DNA of 64,000 bases from Bacillota bacterium (GTDB lineage Bacteria > Bacillota > Clostridia > Acetivibrionales > DSM-1351). Shown piece after piece: positions 45,555-55,357 of this stretch; the first letter of the stretch is position 1; each line of letters begins with the position of its first letter. A program made the translations under genes and the position numbers. The notes under the pieces are model-generated. The model saw only the letters and a program-made list of their open reading frames with translations, did not search any database and was not told where the DNA came from. The DNA lies in the NCBI GenBank assembly GCA_023397905.1, contig JAEWSZ010000034.1:1-64000 (forward strand), in the 5' to 3' direction.

Positions 45555-46628
45555 TTATTTCAGATCGTCTTCGGTGTAATATCCCGAATCAATGAGCAAT
45601 TCCTTATAGTTGCTCGCATCTGCGTATACGGGATCACAGAGGAATGAAGGAATAATTTTGGCTCCGTTGTCATAGGTCTTTGTATCATTTGCCGGAGCTT
45701 CCTTGCCCTGGAGCACCGCATCTACCATTTCAACAACCTTCTCTGCAAGGGTTCTGGTATCCTTGAAAATGGACATGGACTGCTGTCCGTTGATCATTGC
45801 TATTACGTTTGGCTTGTCGCAATCCTGCCCGGTGATGATGGGGTACTGCTTATCCCCGCTTCCGTATCCGGCATTTTTCAGCGATGCCACTATACCGATA
45901 GCCAGACTGTCATTTGGCGAAAGCACTGCATCGAGCTTTTTGCCTCCCGCATAGTTGGCTGTTATGAGATTATCCATTCTTGCCTGTGATTTTGCAGAAT
46001 CCCAGCCCTGGATGGCAATGGTGGTAAAATCCTTCTGTCCGCTTGGAATTACTATCTTTCCGCTGTCTATATACGGCTGCAGAATACTCATTGCGCCATT
46101 AAAGAAGTATGTGGCATTGTTGTCGTCGGGAGATCCGCCGAAAAGCTCAAAATTGAAGGGACCCTTTCCGTCTTTAAGCCCCAGCTTTTCTTCTATGTAC
46201 TGGCCCTGGATCACGCCCACCTCGAAATTGTCAAATGTAGCGTAATAGTCCACATTTTCACTCTTCATAATAAGCCTGTCGTAAGCGATTACCTTAACCT
46301 TGCTCTCAGCGGCTTTTGCCAGAACATCCGTAATAGCCGCGCCGTCAATGGCCGCGATTACAAGTACCTTACAGCCTTTTGTTATCATGTTTTCCATCTG
46401 CTGGATCTGTGTGTTGACATCGTTGTTGGCGTACTGCAGGTCCACCTTGTACCCCTTTTCCTCAAGCTGCTTCTTCATGTTTTCCCCATCCTGGTTCCAA
46501 CGCTGCAGCGACTGGGTCGGCATGGCCACTCCTATGAGCTTGTCACCGGACGAGCCTCCCGGCGAGCCGCAGGCCCCCAGGCTGAACACCAGTGCTATTG
46601 CCAGAACTAAAGCAATCAGTCTTTTCAT
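45555..46628 (-). CDS. chvE: ChvE-type monosaccharide-binding lipoprotein
   Basis: A 357-residue periplasmic-type binding protein with a lipoprotein signal (SLGAC near residue 20). The mature part opens IGVAMPTQSLQRWNQDG and has YATFDNFEVGV and ITGQDCDKP, hallmarks of the ChvE group that binds galactose, glucose, arabinose or xylose. It is the first gene of the chvE-mmsA-mmsB importer. With the arabinofuranosidase nearby, arabinose or xylose are likely ligands. Start ATG follows AGGAGG. Confidence 0.94.
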   Translation of the reverse strand: MKRLIALVLAIALVFSLGACGSPGGSSGDKLIGVAMPTQSLQRWNQDGENMKKQLEEKGYKVDLQYANNDVNTQIQQMENMITKGCKVLVIAAIDGAAITDVLAKAAESKVKVIAYDRLIMKSENVDYYATFDNFEVGVIQGQYIEEKLGLKDGKGPFNFELFGGSPDDNNATYFFNGAMSILQPYIDSGKIVIPSGQKDFTTIAIQGWDSAKSQARMDNLITANYAGGKKLDAVLSPNDSLAIGIVASLKNAGYGSGDKQYPIITGQDCDKPNVIAMINGQQSMSIFKDTRTLAEKVVEMVDAVLQGKEAPANDTKTYDNGAKIIPSFLCDPVYADASNYKELLIDSGYYTEDDLK

Positions 46629-46937
46629 AATTATATTTCCTCCTGACTTTTTATTTTAGCCATTACGGCTAATACTCCGCTACACGTCAATGACTGTGTA
46701 AGCGGGCAGAATTTACTATCCATTTGTAATTTTAGAATAAATATCCATGCCGGTTGAATGTAATTTTTTTTATAATCCTTTAATTTTTTTTAAATTTATC
46801 ATATCTACACAAACGCGCGAAAATTGGTTATAATAAAATGATAGGCATTTAATAAATACAGCAAGGCGCCGCCTTTATAAAAACGCGCTGCGGTAAGAAA
46901 ATTTTTCTGCTGGCATGTTACAATCAGGAGTTAAAAG
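46629..46937. other. Divergent intergenic region chvE / SNF2
   Basis: 309 bases between divergent genes. It should hold the chvE promoter and the YesN binding site on the left side, but I could not pick a convincing box. A good plus-strand promoter lies at 46806-46834. No catabolite-repression (cre) site matching the consensus was seen. Confidence 0.5.
46806..46834 (+). promoter_or_regulatory. Promoter for the SNF2 helicase gene
   Basis: TACACA (46806-46811) and a perfect TATAAT (46829-46834) are separated by 17 bases, about 100 bases upstream of the start codon. Confidence 0.55.
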
Positions 46938-49900
46938 ATGTTTCAGATTTCAAAAGACAGCATTTACTACCTTTCAACTCCCTTGAAGTTTAAAAAGGGA
47001 CTTGAATACTACAATTCAAAAAGAATAAAATCGGTTTCCTTCAATGAAGAGCTCCTTTTGTTTGATGCAACGGTCATCGGAACCCATCCTTACAATGTCC
47101 AGGTACAGTTCACCAGGAACGGGCATCTGAAAGACTACTCCTGCACCTGCGCAGAAAATTCCAGACTCGATGCATGCTGCAAGCATATTACCGCTGTCCT
47201 GCTGCTCATAAACTCCAAGGACGACCAGGGCTTTTTTAATTCCGCCAGCCGGAAAAGAGCTTCCAGAGAAATCTTTGAGTTTTTTCAAAATAAATCCGGC
47301 AGTATGAAAACAAATATCAATGTAGAATACAGTCTTGAATTGCTGAAAACAAGGCTTTCATACCTGCGCAGGGGGCCTGCGGCCGCCCTGACCCTCAAGC
47401 TGGGGAACGACCGGCTGTACATTGTCAGAAATGTAAGCGAGCTCCTCAACAGCATAAAAAGCGGCAGAGAGCTCGTCTACGGAAAGGGGTTTTCCTTTGA
47501 TCCGGCTATTTATGCTTTCGGGGAAAATGACAAGCCCATAATGTCCTACCTGTATGAAATGTGGCAGAATGAAAATCTGGTGGACTATCTTTCAGGCGAT
47601 TTGAAAAAGCAGAGTATTTTCAAGGATAAAGAAATATTTTTGTCGGATGCGGCATTGAAAAGGCTGTTGGAGCTTTTAAGGCCCGTGCGCTTCAGGCTCA
47701 CGGTGGACGGAAACACCATAGAATCCGCCTGCATTGCAGATCAGGACCTTCCCATAGATTTTATACTGACCAGGAAGGAAAATGCCGTGGAGCTGAATAT
47801 TAACACAGAATACCCCATCGGGCAGGTCACTTCCGACTGCGAATACTTTTTATACCAGGATAAGATCTGCAGAGTATCCCCATATCAGAGAGACTATTTC
47901 AAGCCCTTCATGCAGTATATTCAAACGGAAAAATCCAGCATTCTCAGTTTTACAGATCACGACAAGGAGCGCTTTTTTGCGGAGATTCTTCCTTTTATAG
48001 AAAAGACCGGACAGGTTTATATTGACGACGAGCTCCAGGCCATGGTGGAAAGGCTGGAATTTGAACCCGAAATATACCTGGACAGGTTTGAGGATACCAT
48101 AACGGCAGATGTCAGATTCAAATATGGAGACCGGGCCATAAACCCCTTTTCCGCGGACAGGGATAAGCCTGTTTCAGATAAGATCCTCATACGTGATATG
48201 GAGGGTGAAGGCAATATTCTTGATATTCTCGGCGAAACTGACTGCAAGGTCAGCGGAAACAGAATTTATCTTGACGACGAGGAAAAAATATTTGACTTTG
48301 TAAACTATGTCATTCCAAAGCTCCAGGAAACCGCCCGGGTTTTCTATTCCGAAAGCTTTAAAGCCATGAGCTTCAAAAAGCAGCCCTCCTTTTCCGGCTT
48401 TTTGAAATTGAACGGCATTAACGGATTCCTGGAATTCAGCTTCAATATCGAAGGAGTGGAGAGGGATGAATTGGCGGCTATCTTTGACAGTATCCGTCAA
48501 AAGAAGAAATACTTCAGGCTGAAGGACGGAGCTTTTCTGTCCCTGGATTCAGAAGGCCTGCTCAACATGGCCGAAATTGTTGAACAGCTGGAGCTGACTT
48601 CCTCGGATATAGGGGGCGATTTTGTTCAATTGCCCAAATACAGGGCTCTGTACATAGATAATATCCTGAAGGAAAACGGTATGAAATTCTTTCAGCGCAA
48701 CGCAGCTCTGAAGGATTTGCTCCGGGATATCCAGGAGCCCTCCGAAACAGAGTACAAAATTCCAGGGAACATAAACGGGACCCTGCGCGACTATCAGAAG
48801 CTGGGCTTTAAATGGATGAAAACCCTGGCCGGCTATGGCCTGGGGGGCATACTGGCCGATGATATGGGTCTGGGGAAAACACTTCAGGTCATAACGCTTC
48901 TGCAGTATGAAAAACAGGCTTCCGGGAACCGTCCTTCCATTGTCGTGGTCCCTACCTCGCTGATATATAACTGGTGCGCGGAGGTCCACAAATTTGCGCC
49001 TGATATGACGGTCACCGCTATCGTTGGCAGCAAGGCAGAGCGCCAGGAGCTGATCGGCTCTGCGTCCGGTTCCGACCTGCTGGTAACCTCCTATGCAATG
49101 ATACGCAGGGATGTTGACGATTATAAGGAACTAAATTTCAGATACTGCATACTGGATGAGGCCCAGCATATTAAAAATCCCCTGTCACTGGCCGCGAAAG
49201 CTGTGAAACAGCTGACATCGGAGCATCGCCTCGCCCTGACCGGGACTCCCATGGAGAACAATCTGACCGAATTGTGGTCCGTATTCGATTTTATACTTCC
49301 GGGCTACCTGCGGTCGCATTCCAAATTTTCCGAGAGGTATGAGGTCCCAATTTCCAAAGGCGACAGCTCCTCGCTGTTAAGTCTCGGCAAGCAGCTCAGG
49401 CCCTTCATACTGAGAAGGCTGAAGCAGGATGTTTTAAAGGAATTGCCTGAGAAGATAGAGCATGTTATTGAAGCGGAGCTCACTCCCGAGCAGAAAAAGC
49501 TGTATGTGGCCTATCTCGAACAGGCCAGAGGAGAGCTGTTTACCGAGATACAGGAGAAAGGCTTTGAAAGGAGCCACATCAAGATCCTCTCCGTACTCAC
49601 AAGGCTGAGGCAGCTGTGCTGCCATCCCTCTCTCTTTGTAGAAGATTACGAGGGTGACAGCGGAAAGCTTCTGCTGCTTAAAGAGGTGGTCGAGGATTCT
49701 CTCACGGCAGGGCACAGGATCCTGCTTTTCTCCCAGTTTACGTCAATGCTGTCCATTATACGGACCTGGCTGGAGGAGTCCGGAATAAACTACCTCTACC
49801 TGGACGGTTCCACCCCTGCCGATGAAAGGCTGAAGCTTGTGCGCCGGTTCAATGGCGGTGACGGCAACATTTTCCTGCTCTCCCTGAAATCCGGGGGAAC

Positions 49901-50171
49901 TGGCCTGAACCTGACCGGCGCCGACACTGTCATCCACTACGATCCCTGGTGGAATCCCGCGGTGGAGGACCAGGCAACCGACCGGGCCTACAGGATCGGC
50001 CAGACAAAAACCGTACATGTTATGAAGCTGGTGACCCACGGCACCATCGAGGAAAAGATACTCGGCCTGAAGGACAGGAAAAAACAGCTTGTGGACGCCG
50101 TCATCCAGTCAGGGGAAACGCTGCTGGCCAAAATGACTCCCCAGGAGCTGACAGAGCTGTTTGAGGTGTAA
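46938..50171 (+). CDS. SNF2-family helicase with SWIM zinc finger
   Basis: A 1077-residue DNA translocase of the bacterial Swi2/Snf2 group. A SWIM zinc finger (CTC...CCKH) lies at residues ~68-82, a bacterial SNF2-associated domain at ~100-590, and the two RecA lobes at ~615-1060. Motifs: LADDMGLGKT (~640), DEAQHIKN (~739), LTGTPMEN, FSQFTSM, SLKSGGTGLNLTGAD and QATDRAYRIGQ. It probably remodels protein-DNA complexes in transcription or repair; the exact role of this group is unknown. It is a single-gene unit with its own promoter and terminator. Confidence 0.95.
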   Translation: MFQISKDSIYYLSTPLKFKKGLEYYNSKRIKSVSFNEELLLFDATVIGTHPYNVQVQFTRNGHLKDYSCTCAENSRLDACCKHITAVLLLINSKDDQGFFNSASRKRASREIFEFFQNKSGSMKTNINVEYSLELLKTRLSYLRRGPAAALTLKLGNDRLYIVRNVSELLNSIKSGRELVYGKGFSFDPAIYAFGENDKPIMSYLYEMWQNENLVDYLSGDLKKQSIFKDKEIFLSDAALKRLLELLRPVRFRLTVDGNTIESACIADQDLPIDFILTRKENAVELNINTEYPIGQVTSDCEYFLYQDKICRVSPYQRDYFKPFMQYIQTEKSSILSFTDHDKERFFAEILPFIEKTGQVYIDDELQAMVERLEFEPEIYLDRFEDTITADVRFKYGDRAINPFSADRDKPVSDKILIRDMEGEGNILDILGETDCKVSGNRIYLDDEEKIFDFVNYVIPKLQETARVFYSESFKAMSFKKQPSFSGFLKLNGINGFLEFSFNIEGVERDELAAIFDSIRQKKKYFRLKDGAFLSLDSEGLLNMAEIVEQLELTSSDIGGDFVQLPKYRALYIDNILKENGMKFFQRNAALKDLLRDIQEPSETEYKIPGNINGTLRDYQKLGFKWMKTLAGYGLGGILADDMGLGKTLQVITLLQYEKQASGNRPSIVVVPTSLIYNWCAEVHKFAPDMTVTAIVGSKAERQELIGSASGSDLLVTSYAMIRRDVDDYKELNFRYCILDEAQHIKNPLSLAAKAVKQLTSEHRLALTGTPMENNLTELWSVFDFILPGYLRSHSKFSERYEVPISKGDSSSLLSLGKQLRPFILRRLKQDVLKELPEKIEHVIEAELTPEQKKLYVAYLEQARGELFTEIQEKGFERSHIKILSVLTRLRQLCCHPSLFVEDYEGDSGKLLLLKEVVEDSLTAGHRILLFSQFTSMLSIIRTWLEESGINYLYLDGSTPADERLKLVRRFNGGDGNIFLLSLKSGGTGLNLTGADTVIHYDPWWNPAVEDQATDRAYRIGQTKTVHVMKLVTHGTIEEKILGLKDRKKQLVDAVIQSGETLLAKMTPQELTELFEV

Positions 50172-50179
50172 CAAATGTG

Positions 50180-50203
50180 AAGCACACGGTGTACCGTGTG
50201 CTT
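50180..50203. terminator. Hairpin between convergent genes
   Basis: AAGCACACGG-TGTA-CCGTGTGCTT is a perfect 10-bp stem in the 40-base gap between the SNF2 and aminopeptidase stops. T-runs are short, so efficiency is uncertain. Confidence 0.65.
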
Positions 50204-50211
50204 CTTAGTTT

Positions 50212-51327
50212 CTATTTTAAATTCTCCGGGTTCAGGCATTGCAGCTCTTCAGGTACAAACAGCCCGTCTTTTCTGATGAGCCTGTCGTCAAACCAGATCT
50301 CTCCCCCGCCGTACTCAGGCCTTTGGATAAATACCAGATCCCAGTGTATGGAGGATTTATTTCCGTTGGAACAATCATCATAACAGCTTCCCGGTGTAAA
50401 GTGCAGGCTTCCCTTTATTTTCTCGTCAAACAGGGTGTCCTTCATTGGCGTTTCTATAAACGGATTTACACCAATTGCAAATTCTCCCACATATCTGGCG
50501 GCCTCGTCGGTGTCAAAAATCTCGTTGATACGCTCCGTATCATTTGAAGTGGCCTTTATGATTTTACCGTCCTTAAATTCAAGGCATATATTTTCAAAGG
50601 TCACTCCCTGATAAACAGCTGGACAGTTATATGATATGACTCCGTTTACAGAATCTTTTACCGGCGCCGTGTACACCTCTCCGTCAGGAATATTCATTTT
50701 GCCGTCGCATTTGATTGCAGGGATCCCCTTGATAGAGAAGCTCAGGTCCGTGCCCTTTCCCGTGATCCTGACCCTGTCTGTGCCGTTCATAATCTTGACC
50801 AACGGATCCATTGCCCTTGACATCTTTTTGTAGTCAAGATTGCAAACATTGAAATAAAAATCCTCAAAGTACTCTGTTGGCATATTTGAAAGCTGCGCCA
50901 TTGAATGGCTGGGATATCTCAGAACACACCATCTTGTGTGCTCAACGCGCTGCTCCGAATGCACCGGCTTGTTGAACAGCGACATGAATATTTTCATTTT
51001 TTCCGAAGGGACGGACCCTTTTTCACTAACATTGTCTCCCGACCTGATGCCGATATAGGCATCCATGTCCTTCATTCGGGCCAGTTCATAACGGGCCATG
51101 TCCTTTATCTGCTCTTCCGTGCACTGTTCTAACAGCACCCTCTCAAGCTCAGGATTTTTGATTGTCAAATATGGAATGGCCCCGACTTTGTATGCTTCGC
51201 GGATCAACGCCCTTGAAAGCGGCACTTCATTCCCTATATTTTCTATAAGTATTTTTTCTCCCGCTTTGAGCTCACAGGAGTAATTTATCAGACTTTCAGC
51301 AAGTTTTTCCATACGCGGATCTTTCAT
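50212..51327 (-). CDS. M29-family metallo-aminopeptidase
   Basis: A 371-residue cytoplasmic aminopeptidase of the thermophilic M29 family (AmpS/PepS type), removing N-terminal residues from peptides. Seen are the typical N-terminal LINYSCELKAGEKILIE, the metal-region segments HTRWCVLRYPS and FIETPMKDTLFDEKIKGSLHFTPG, and HWDLVF near the C terminus. Length is a little below the usual ~400 but no domain is missing. It faces pepF-type and SNF2 genes without tight coupling. Confidence 0.88.
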   Translation of the reverse strand: MKDPRMEKLAESLINYSCELKAGEKILIENIGNEVPLSRALIREAYKVGAIPYLTIKNPELERVLLEQCTEEQIKDMARYELARMKDMDAYIGIRSGDNVSEKGSVPSEKMKIFMSLFNKPVHSEQRVEHTRWCVLRYPSHSMAQLSNMPTEYFEDFYFNVCNLDYKKMSRAMDPLVKIMNGTDRVRITGKGTDLSFSIKGIPAIKCDGKMNIPDGEVYTAPVKDSVNGVISYNCPAVYQGVTFENICLEFKDGKIIKATSNDTERINEIFDTDEAARYVGEFAIGVNPFIETPMKDTLFDEKIKGSLHFTPGSCYDDCSNGNKSSIHWDLVFIQRPEYGGGEIWFDDRLIRKDGLFVPEELQCLNPENLK

Positions 51328-51537
51328 ATTTTATTACCCTCTCAGTTTCTTAATAATTTTTCATATAAAATACACTAAACAATTTCTCATTTGCAATACG
51401 CTTATAATACCATTTTCCCCCGGCGCTGCTTCCAATTCCCTCCTGCGCACAAAAATCACCCGGCGCATACATGGATCTACCTTTGATTTATGGTAGCATT
51501 GAAAGTCCACATACACGCCGGAGACTATTTGAATCAA

Positions 51538-53343
51538 TCATCCCAGCAGCTGCTCCAGTTCATCCAGGGTCTTTTCAAATACATTGAGCGCCTCCTGTAC
51601 GGGCTGCGGAGTCGAAAGGTCAACTCCGGCTATTTTCAGCAGTTCGATAGGATAGTTGGAACCACCGCTCTGAAGGAACTCAAGGTATTTGTCCACCGCC
51701 GGTTTTCCCTCAGTGAGAATCTTTTCGGCTATGGCTGTAGCAGCCGAGAACCCGGTGGCATATTTATAGACATAGAAACTGCTGTAAAAATGAGGTATCC
51801 TGGACCATTCCATGGCAATGTCCTCATCTATTGTCACTGTCTCTCCGAAATATTTTTTGTTGAGCCCGTAATACATGCCGCTGAGCTCCTGGGAATTCAG
51901 AGCCTCCCCCTGCTCAACCTTTTCATGTATCATTTTTTCAAACTCTGCAAACATCACCTGTCTGAAAACAGTCCCTCTGAATTCCTCAAGATAGTGGTTC
52001 AAAAGGTATGCCTTCTCCTGCTTGTTGGCGGCTCTGGGCAGCAGATATCTCATAAGCAGGGATTCGTTTACGGTGGAAGCGACCTCCGCCACAAATATCT
52101 TGTATTCGGAGTAAATATAAGGCTGTGTCATATTTGTGTAGTAGGAATGAAGTGCGTGCCCCATTTCATGGGCCAGTGTAAACACGTCATTGATGGTGTC
52201 CTGGTAATTCAGGAGTACATAGGGATGTGTCTTGTAAGCCCCCCACGCATACGCGCCGCTGGTTTTTCCCTCATTTTCGTATACATCGATCCAGCTTGAG
52301 TCCATACCCTTTTTCAGATATCCGGTGTATTCCTCTCCCATTGGCTTCAGCGCTTCCAGTACCGTAGTTTTAGCTTCCTCATAAGGGATCTTCTTGTCAA
52401 ACTCCTCCACCATGGGTACGTAAAGGTCGTACATGTGCAGTTCGTCCAGTTTCAGGACCTTTTTCCTGAGCTTCAGATATCTCTCCAGCAGCGGAAGGTT
52501 CTTATTTACCGTTTCAATAAGATTGTCATAGACGCTTACCGGAATATTGTCATTGTCAAGTGATGCCGCCAGTGCGGAAGGGTACTTCCTGACAAGGGAA
52601 TAGAACCTGTTCTTTTTGACGTTGCTTGTGAGAGTGGCGGCCAGGGTATTCTTCATCTTTTTATAGGAACTGTACATTGCCTCGAAGGCATCCTTCCTGA
52701 CTCTCCGGTCCTTGCTCTCCAGGAAGGCCGTATACCTTCCCTTTGTGACCTCAACCTCTTCCCCCTCCTCATTTTTTATGTAGGGGAATTTGATATCCGC
52801 ATTATTAAACATTGTAAAAACATCTCCGGCTGCATCTGATATCTCAGCCGACATGGCCAGTATCTGCTCTTCCTTTTCGGACAGGATATGCTCCTTTTGC
52901 CTTAAGCTCTCCTGGATCATGAACAGGTAGACCGATAATTCCTTGTTGGAATTTACAAATGACATGAGCTTATCTTCCGGAATGCTCAGCATCTCGGGAA
53001 CTATAAAGGATATCGCCGCGAAAACCTCCGTTGTGAGCGCCGACGCTCTGTCCGTCAGTGCCTGATAGGTAGAATCCCCGTTGTCCTCGTCACGTTTCAT
53101 CCTGGCATATACAAATACCTTATCATTTAAGGATAAAAGCTCATCACTTTTTTTAAAGCACTCCAGCAATACCGTCCCGCTCTCGGACAGCCTGCCTTTT
53201 AATCCCTGTATCTGCGCGGCCAGCTCCTTGACTTTTTTAAAATCCTGCTCCCACAGGGAGACGTCGCCGTAAACATCCTCCAGCTTCCATTTAAATCCGG
53301 AATCTATGTCCTTCCTTTTTGGCAATGCTTTGTTTGAAGCCAT
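51538..53343 (-). CDS. pepF: Oligoendopeptidase F
   Basis: A 601-residue M3B metallopeptidase that cuts peptides of roughly 7-17 residues in the cytoplasm. The zinc motif is LAHEMGHALHS near residue 392, with the third ligand in the downstream YSEYKIFVAEVASTVNE segment. Length is standard. Start ATG 53343 is preceded by GGAGG-containing sequence. It stands alone, and the region upstream is AT-rich. Confidence 0.95.
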   Translation of the reverse strand: MASNKALPKRKDIDSGFKWKLEDVYGDVSLWEQDFKKVKELAAQIQGLKGRLSESGTVLLECFKKSDELLSLNDKVFVYARMKRDEDNGDSTYQALTDRASALTTEVFAAISFIVPEMLSIPEDKLMSFVNSNKELSVYLFMIQESLRQKEHILSEKEEQILAMSAEISDAAGDVFTMFNNADIKFPYIKNEEGEEVEVTKGRYTAFLESKDRRVRKDAFEAMYSSYKKMKNTLAATLTSNVKKNRFYSLVRKYPSALAASLDNDNIPVSVYDNLIETVNKNLPLLERYLKLRKKVLKLDELHMYDLYVPMVEEFDKKIPYEEAKTTVLEALKPMGEEYTGYLKKGMDSSWIDVYENEGKTSGAYAWGAYKTHPYVLLNYQDTINDVFTLAHEMGHALHSYYTNMTQPYIYSEYKIFVAEVASTVNESLLMRYLLPRAANKQEKAYLLNHYLEEFRGTVFRQVMFAEFEKMIHEKVEQGEALNSQELSGMYYGLNKKYFGETVTIDEDIAMEWSRIPHFYSSFYVYKYATGFSAATAIAEKILTEGKPAVDKYLEFLQSGGSNYPIELLKIAGVDLSTPQPVQEALNVFEKTLDELEQLLG

Positions 53344-53573
53344 ACTCCATTACCTCCATTACATAAAATTTTTCTCTGATATTCTCCTAAATCCCTAAAA
53401 CACAATGTAAATACACATATTATTTTCTGCATACTATTAAATTATAATTCAATGATAAAATAAATTCCACGGATTTCCTATAAATCCGTTTAAAATAGTA
53501 AAAACTGTATGTAAAATATCCTTTGCAGTTATTCAAATTTCAGGGAGTTTATGTTACAATCGCAAATGAAGGG

Positions 53574-54010
53574 TTAATGCGTACATCATCTATTTGCGAA
53601 TCAAAAATCTGCAGGCAGATTTTTAGAACTTTTTGATTGTGCATACATCTATATTCTTCGCAATGAAAATCCGTTAACGGATTTTTCATACTGGGGATAT
53701 TAATGCGTACATCATACTATTTGCGAATCAAAAATCTGCAGGCAGATTTTTAGAACTTTTTGATTGTGCATACATCGGAATTCTTCGCAATGAAAATCTA
53801 TTAACGGATTTTCTATACTGGGGATATTAATGCGTACATTATACTATTTGCGAATTAAAAATCTGCCGCAGATTTTTAGAACTTTTTGATTGTGTATACA
53901 CTGAATTTTTCGCAATGACAATTGTAACGGTATTTCTCCGCCGGGGACTTGCAGGATGTATATTTATTCCTTTACAGTGAAAATCCGCAGAGGATTTTTA
54001 TATATTTTTC
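53574..54010. repeat. Three tandem ~125-bp palindromic repeats plus a partial copy
   Basis: Copies at 53574-53699, 53700-53826 and 53827-53947 share the same order of elements: TTAATGCGTACAT, TTTGCGAAT, a perfect stem AAAAATCTGC-AG-GCAGATTTTT (copy three has a contracted centre), GAACTTTTTGATTGTG, TTCGCAATG, and a second stem AAAATCCGTT-AACGGATTTT that decays from copy one to three. A last half-copy (GAAAATCCGCAGAGGATTTTT) at ~53977 leads to the ribosome site of the SPFH gene. The array is thus in or just before that gene's leader. Confidence 0.9.
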
Positions 54011-54043
54011 ATATTGATCACGCATACAAGGGAGGATATAATA

Positions 54044-55204
54044 ATGGGCATTTTTAATTTTATTAAATCTCAATTTATAGAAGTCATCGAATGGACCGAT
54101 GACAGCTCGAACATAATGGTTTACCAGTTTCCTGTCCAGAACAAGGAGATCAAAATGGGGGCCCAGCTCACCGTGAGGGAATCCCAGATAGCGGTATTTG
54201 TTGATGAAGGGCAGCTTACCGATGTTTTTACGCCCGGAAGGTACACTCTGGATACTCAGAACCTTCCTGTGCTGACAAAGCTTAAGTCCTGGAAATATGG
54301 CTTTAATTCGCCTTTTAAATCTGAAATTTACTTTATAAATACAAAGCAATTCACAAACTGCAAGTGGGGTACCACAAATCCCGTTATGATGAGGGATGCG
54401 GAATTCGGCATGCTCAGGATGAGGATGTACGGCACCTATTCCTTCAAAGTGGCCGATCCCGCCGTTTTTCTCCGGGAGGTTTTCGGAACTGCCATCCTTT
54501 TCACTGTGGACGGGATCACAGGCCAGCTCAAGAGCAAAATCGTTTCCGGAATATCTGATCTGCTGGCCGAAGCCTCTATCCCTGCGCTGGACCTGGCTTC
54601 CAAATATGACGAGATCGCGGCCATGTCAAAAAACAAGCTGGACGAAGGGTTTGCAGAGCTGGGTCTTACCCTCTCCTCTCTGGTTATTGAGAACATATCC
54701 CTTCCGGAAGAGGTTGAAAAGGTGCTGGACAAACGCACTTCAATGGGTATAATAGGCGACAGTCTGAATCAGTATACCCGTTATCAGGCTGCCGAGGCCA
54801 TACGCGACGCCGCACAAAACACCGGCGGAGCGGCAGGAGCCGGCGTGGGTATGGGAGCCGGAATGGGCATTGGAAATATTTTTGCGGAAGCTTTTTCAGC
54901 CGGACAGCAAAGGCAGCCTGACGCCAAAGCCGCTTCTGAGCCTGCGCAGGCCAATGGCGGGAATGGAGCAGGCACTTCTGGCGGCACTAACTCCGGCACA
55001 GCCGCAGGTGGCCCCAATACCGGTGCGGCCGGCGGGCCGGCGGCTGTAAAGTGTCCTTCCTGCGGCGCGGAACTGAGCCCGCAGGCGAAGTTCTGCACCG
55101 AGTGCGGAAAAAAGGTTGAGCCGGCCGTGACAAAATGCGCAGGCTGCGGGGCCCAGCTCCCATCCGGAAGCAAGTTCTGTCCCGAATGCGGGCAGAAACA
55201 GTAA
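54044..55204 (+). CDS. SPFH-domain protein with C-terminal double zinc ribbon (YdjI-like)
   Basis: A 386-residue protein. Residues ~20-230 are an SPFH/band-7 domain (GAQLTVRESQIAVFVDEGQ, then FTPGRYTLDTQNLP), followed by an Ala/Gly-rich linker (~255-330) and two zinc ribbons: CPSCG...CTECG (~335-357) and CAGCG...CPECG (~367-384). This is the architecture of the B. subtilis YdjI group, soluble SPFH proteins that help place PspA-type envelope-stress proteins on the membrane. The ATG at 54044 follows GGGAGG. A zinc-ribbon membrane protein follows 153 bases later. Confidence 0.9.
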   Translation: MGIFNFIKSQFIEVIEWTDDSSNIMVYQFPVQNKEIKMGAQLTVRESQIAVFVDEGQLTDVFTPGRYTLDTQNLPVLTKLKSWKYGFNSPFKSEIYFINTKQFTNCKWGTTNPVMMRDAEFGMLRMRMYGTYSFKVADPAVFLREVFGTAILFTVDGITGQLKSKIVSGISDLLAEASIPALDLASKYDEIAAMSKNKLDEGFAELGLTLSSLVIENISLPEEVEKVLDKRTSMGIIGDSLNQYTRYQAAEAIRDAAQNTGGAAGAGVGMGAGMGIGNIFAEAFSAGQQRQPDAKAASEPAQANGGNGAGTSGGTNSGTAAGGPNTGAAGGPAAVKCPSCGAELSPQAKFCTECGKKVEPAVTKCAGCGAQLPSGSKFCPECGQKQ

Positions 55205-55205
55205 T

Positions 55206-55330
55206 AGCGCGAAGCAAACATTCAGTGCAGACACTGAACTTTTTCGCGCTGCGAAAATCCAAAAGTGGATTTCCATAATATTAACCCGTGCATTTTTGCG
55301 CATCGTAAGCATGAAAAGCGCGAAAATAAG
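55206..55330. repeat. Diverged palindromic repeat downstream of the SPFH gene
   Basis: Outer arms AGCGCGAA / TTCGCGCT (55206-55250) enclose an inner stem TTCAGTG-CAGA-CACTGAA, followed by GAAAATCC...GGATTTCCAT and ATATTAACCCGTGCATTTTTGCG. The order and several cores (TTCGC..TG.GAAAATCC, ATATTAA..CGT.CAT) match the units at 53574-53947, so it is the same family. The nested hairpin followed by CTTTTT may also terminate the SPFH transcript in part. Confidence 0.7.
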
Positions 55331-55357
55331 CATTTTGTACATTAATGGGAGGTCAAA

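Noticed and set aside
53574..53947. CRISPR array
   Set aside because: The units are contiguous ~125-bp tandem copies containing two palindromes each; there are no short repeats with unique spacers and no cas genes.
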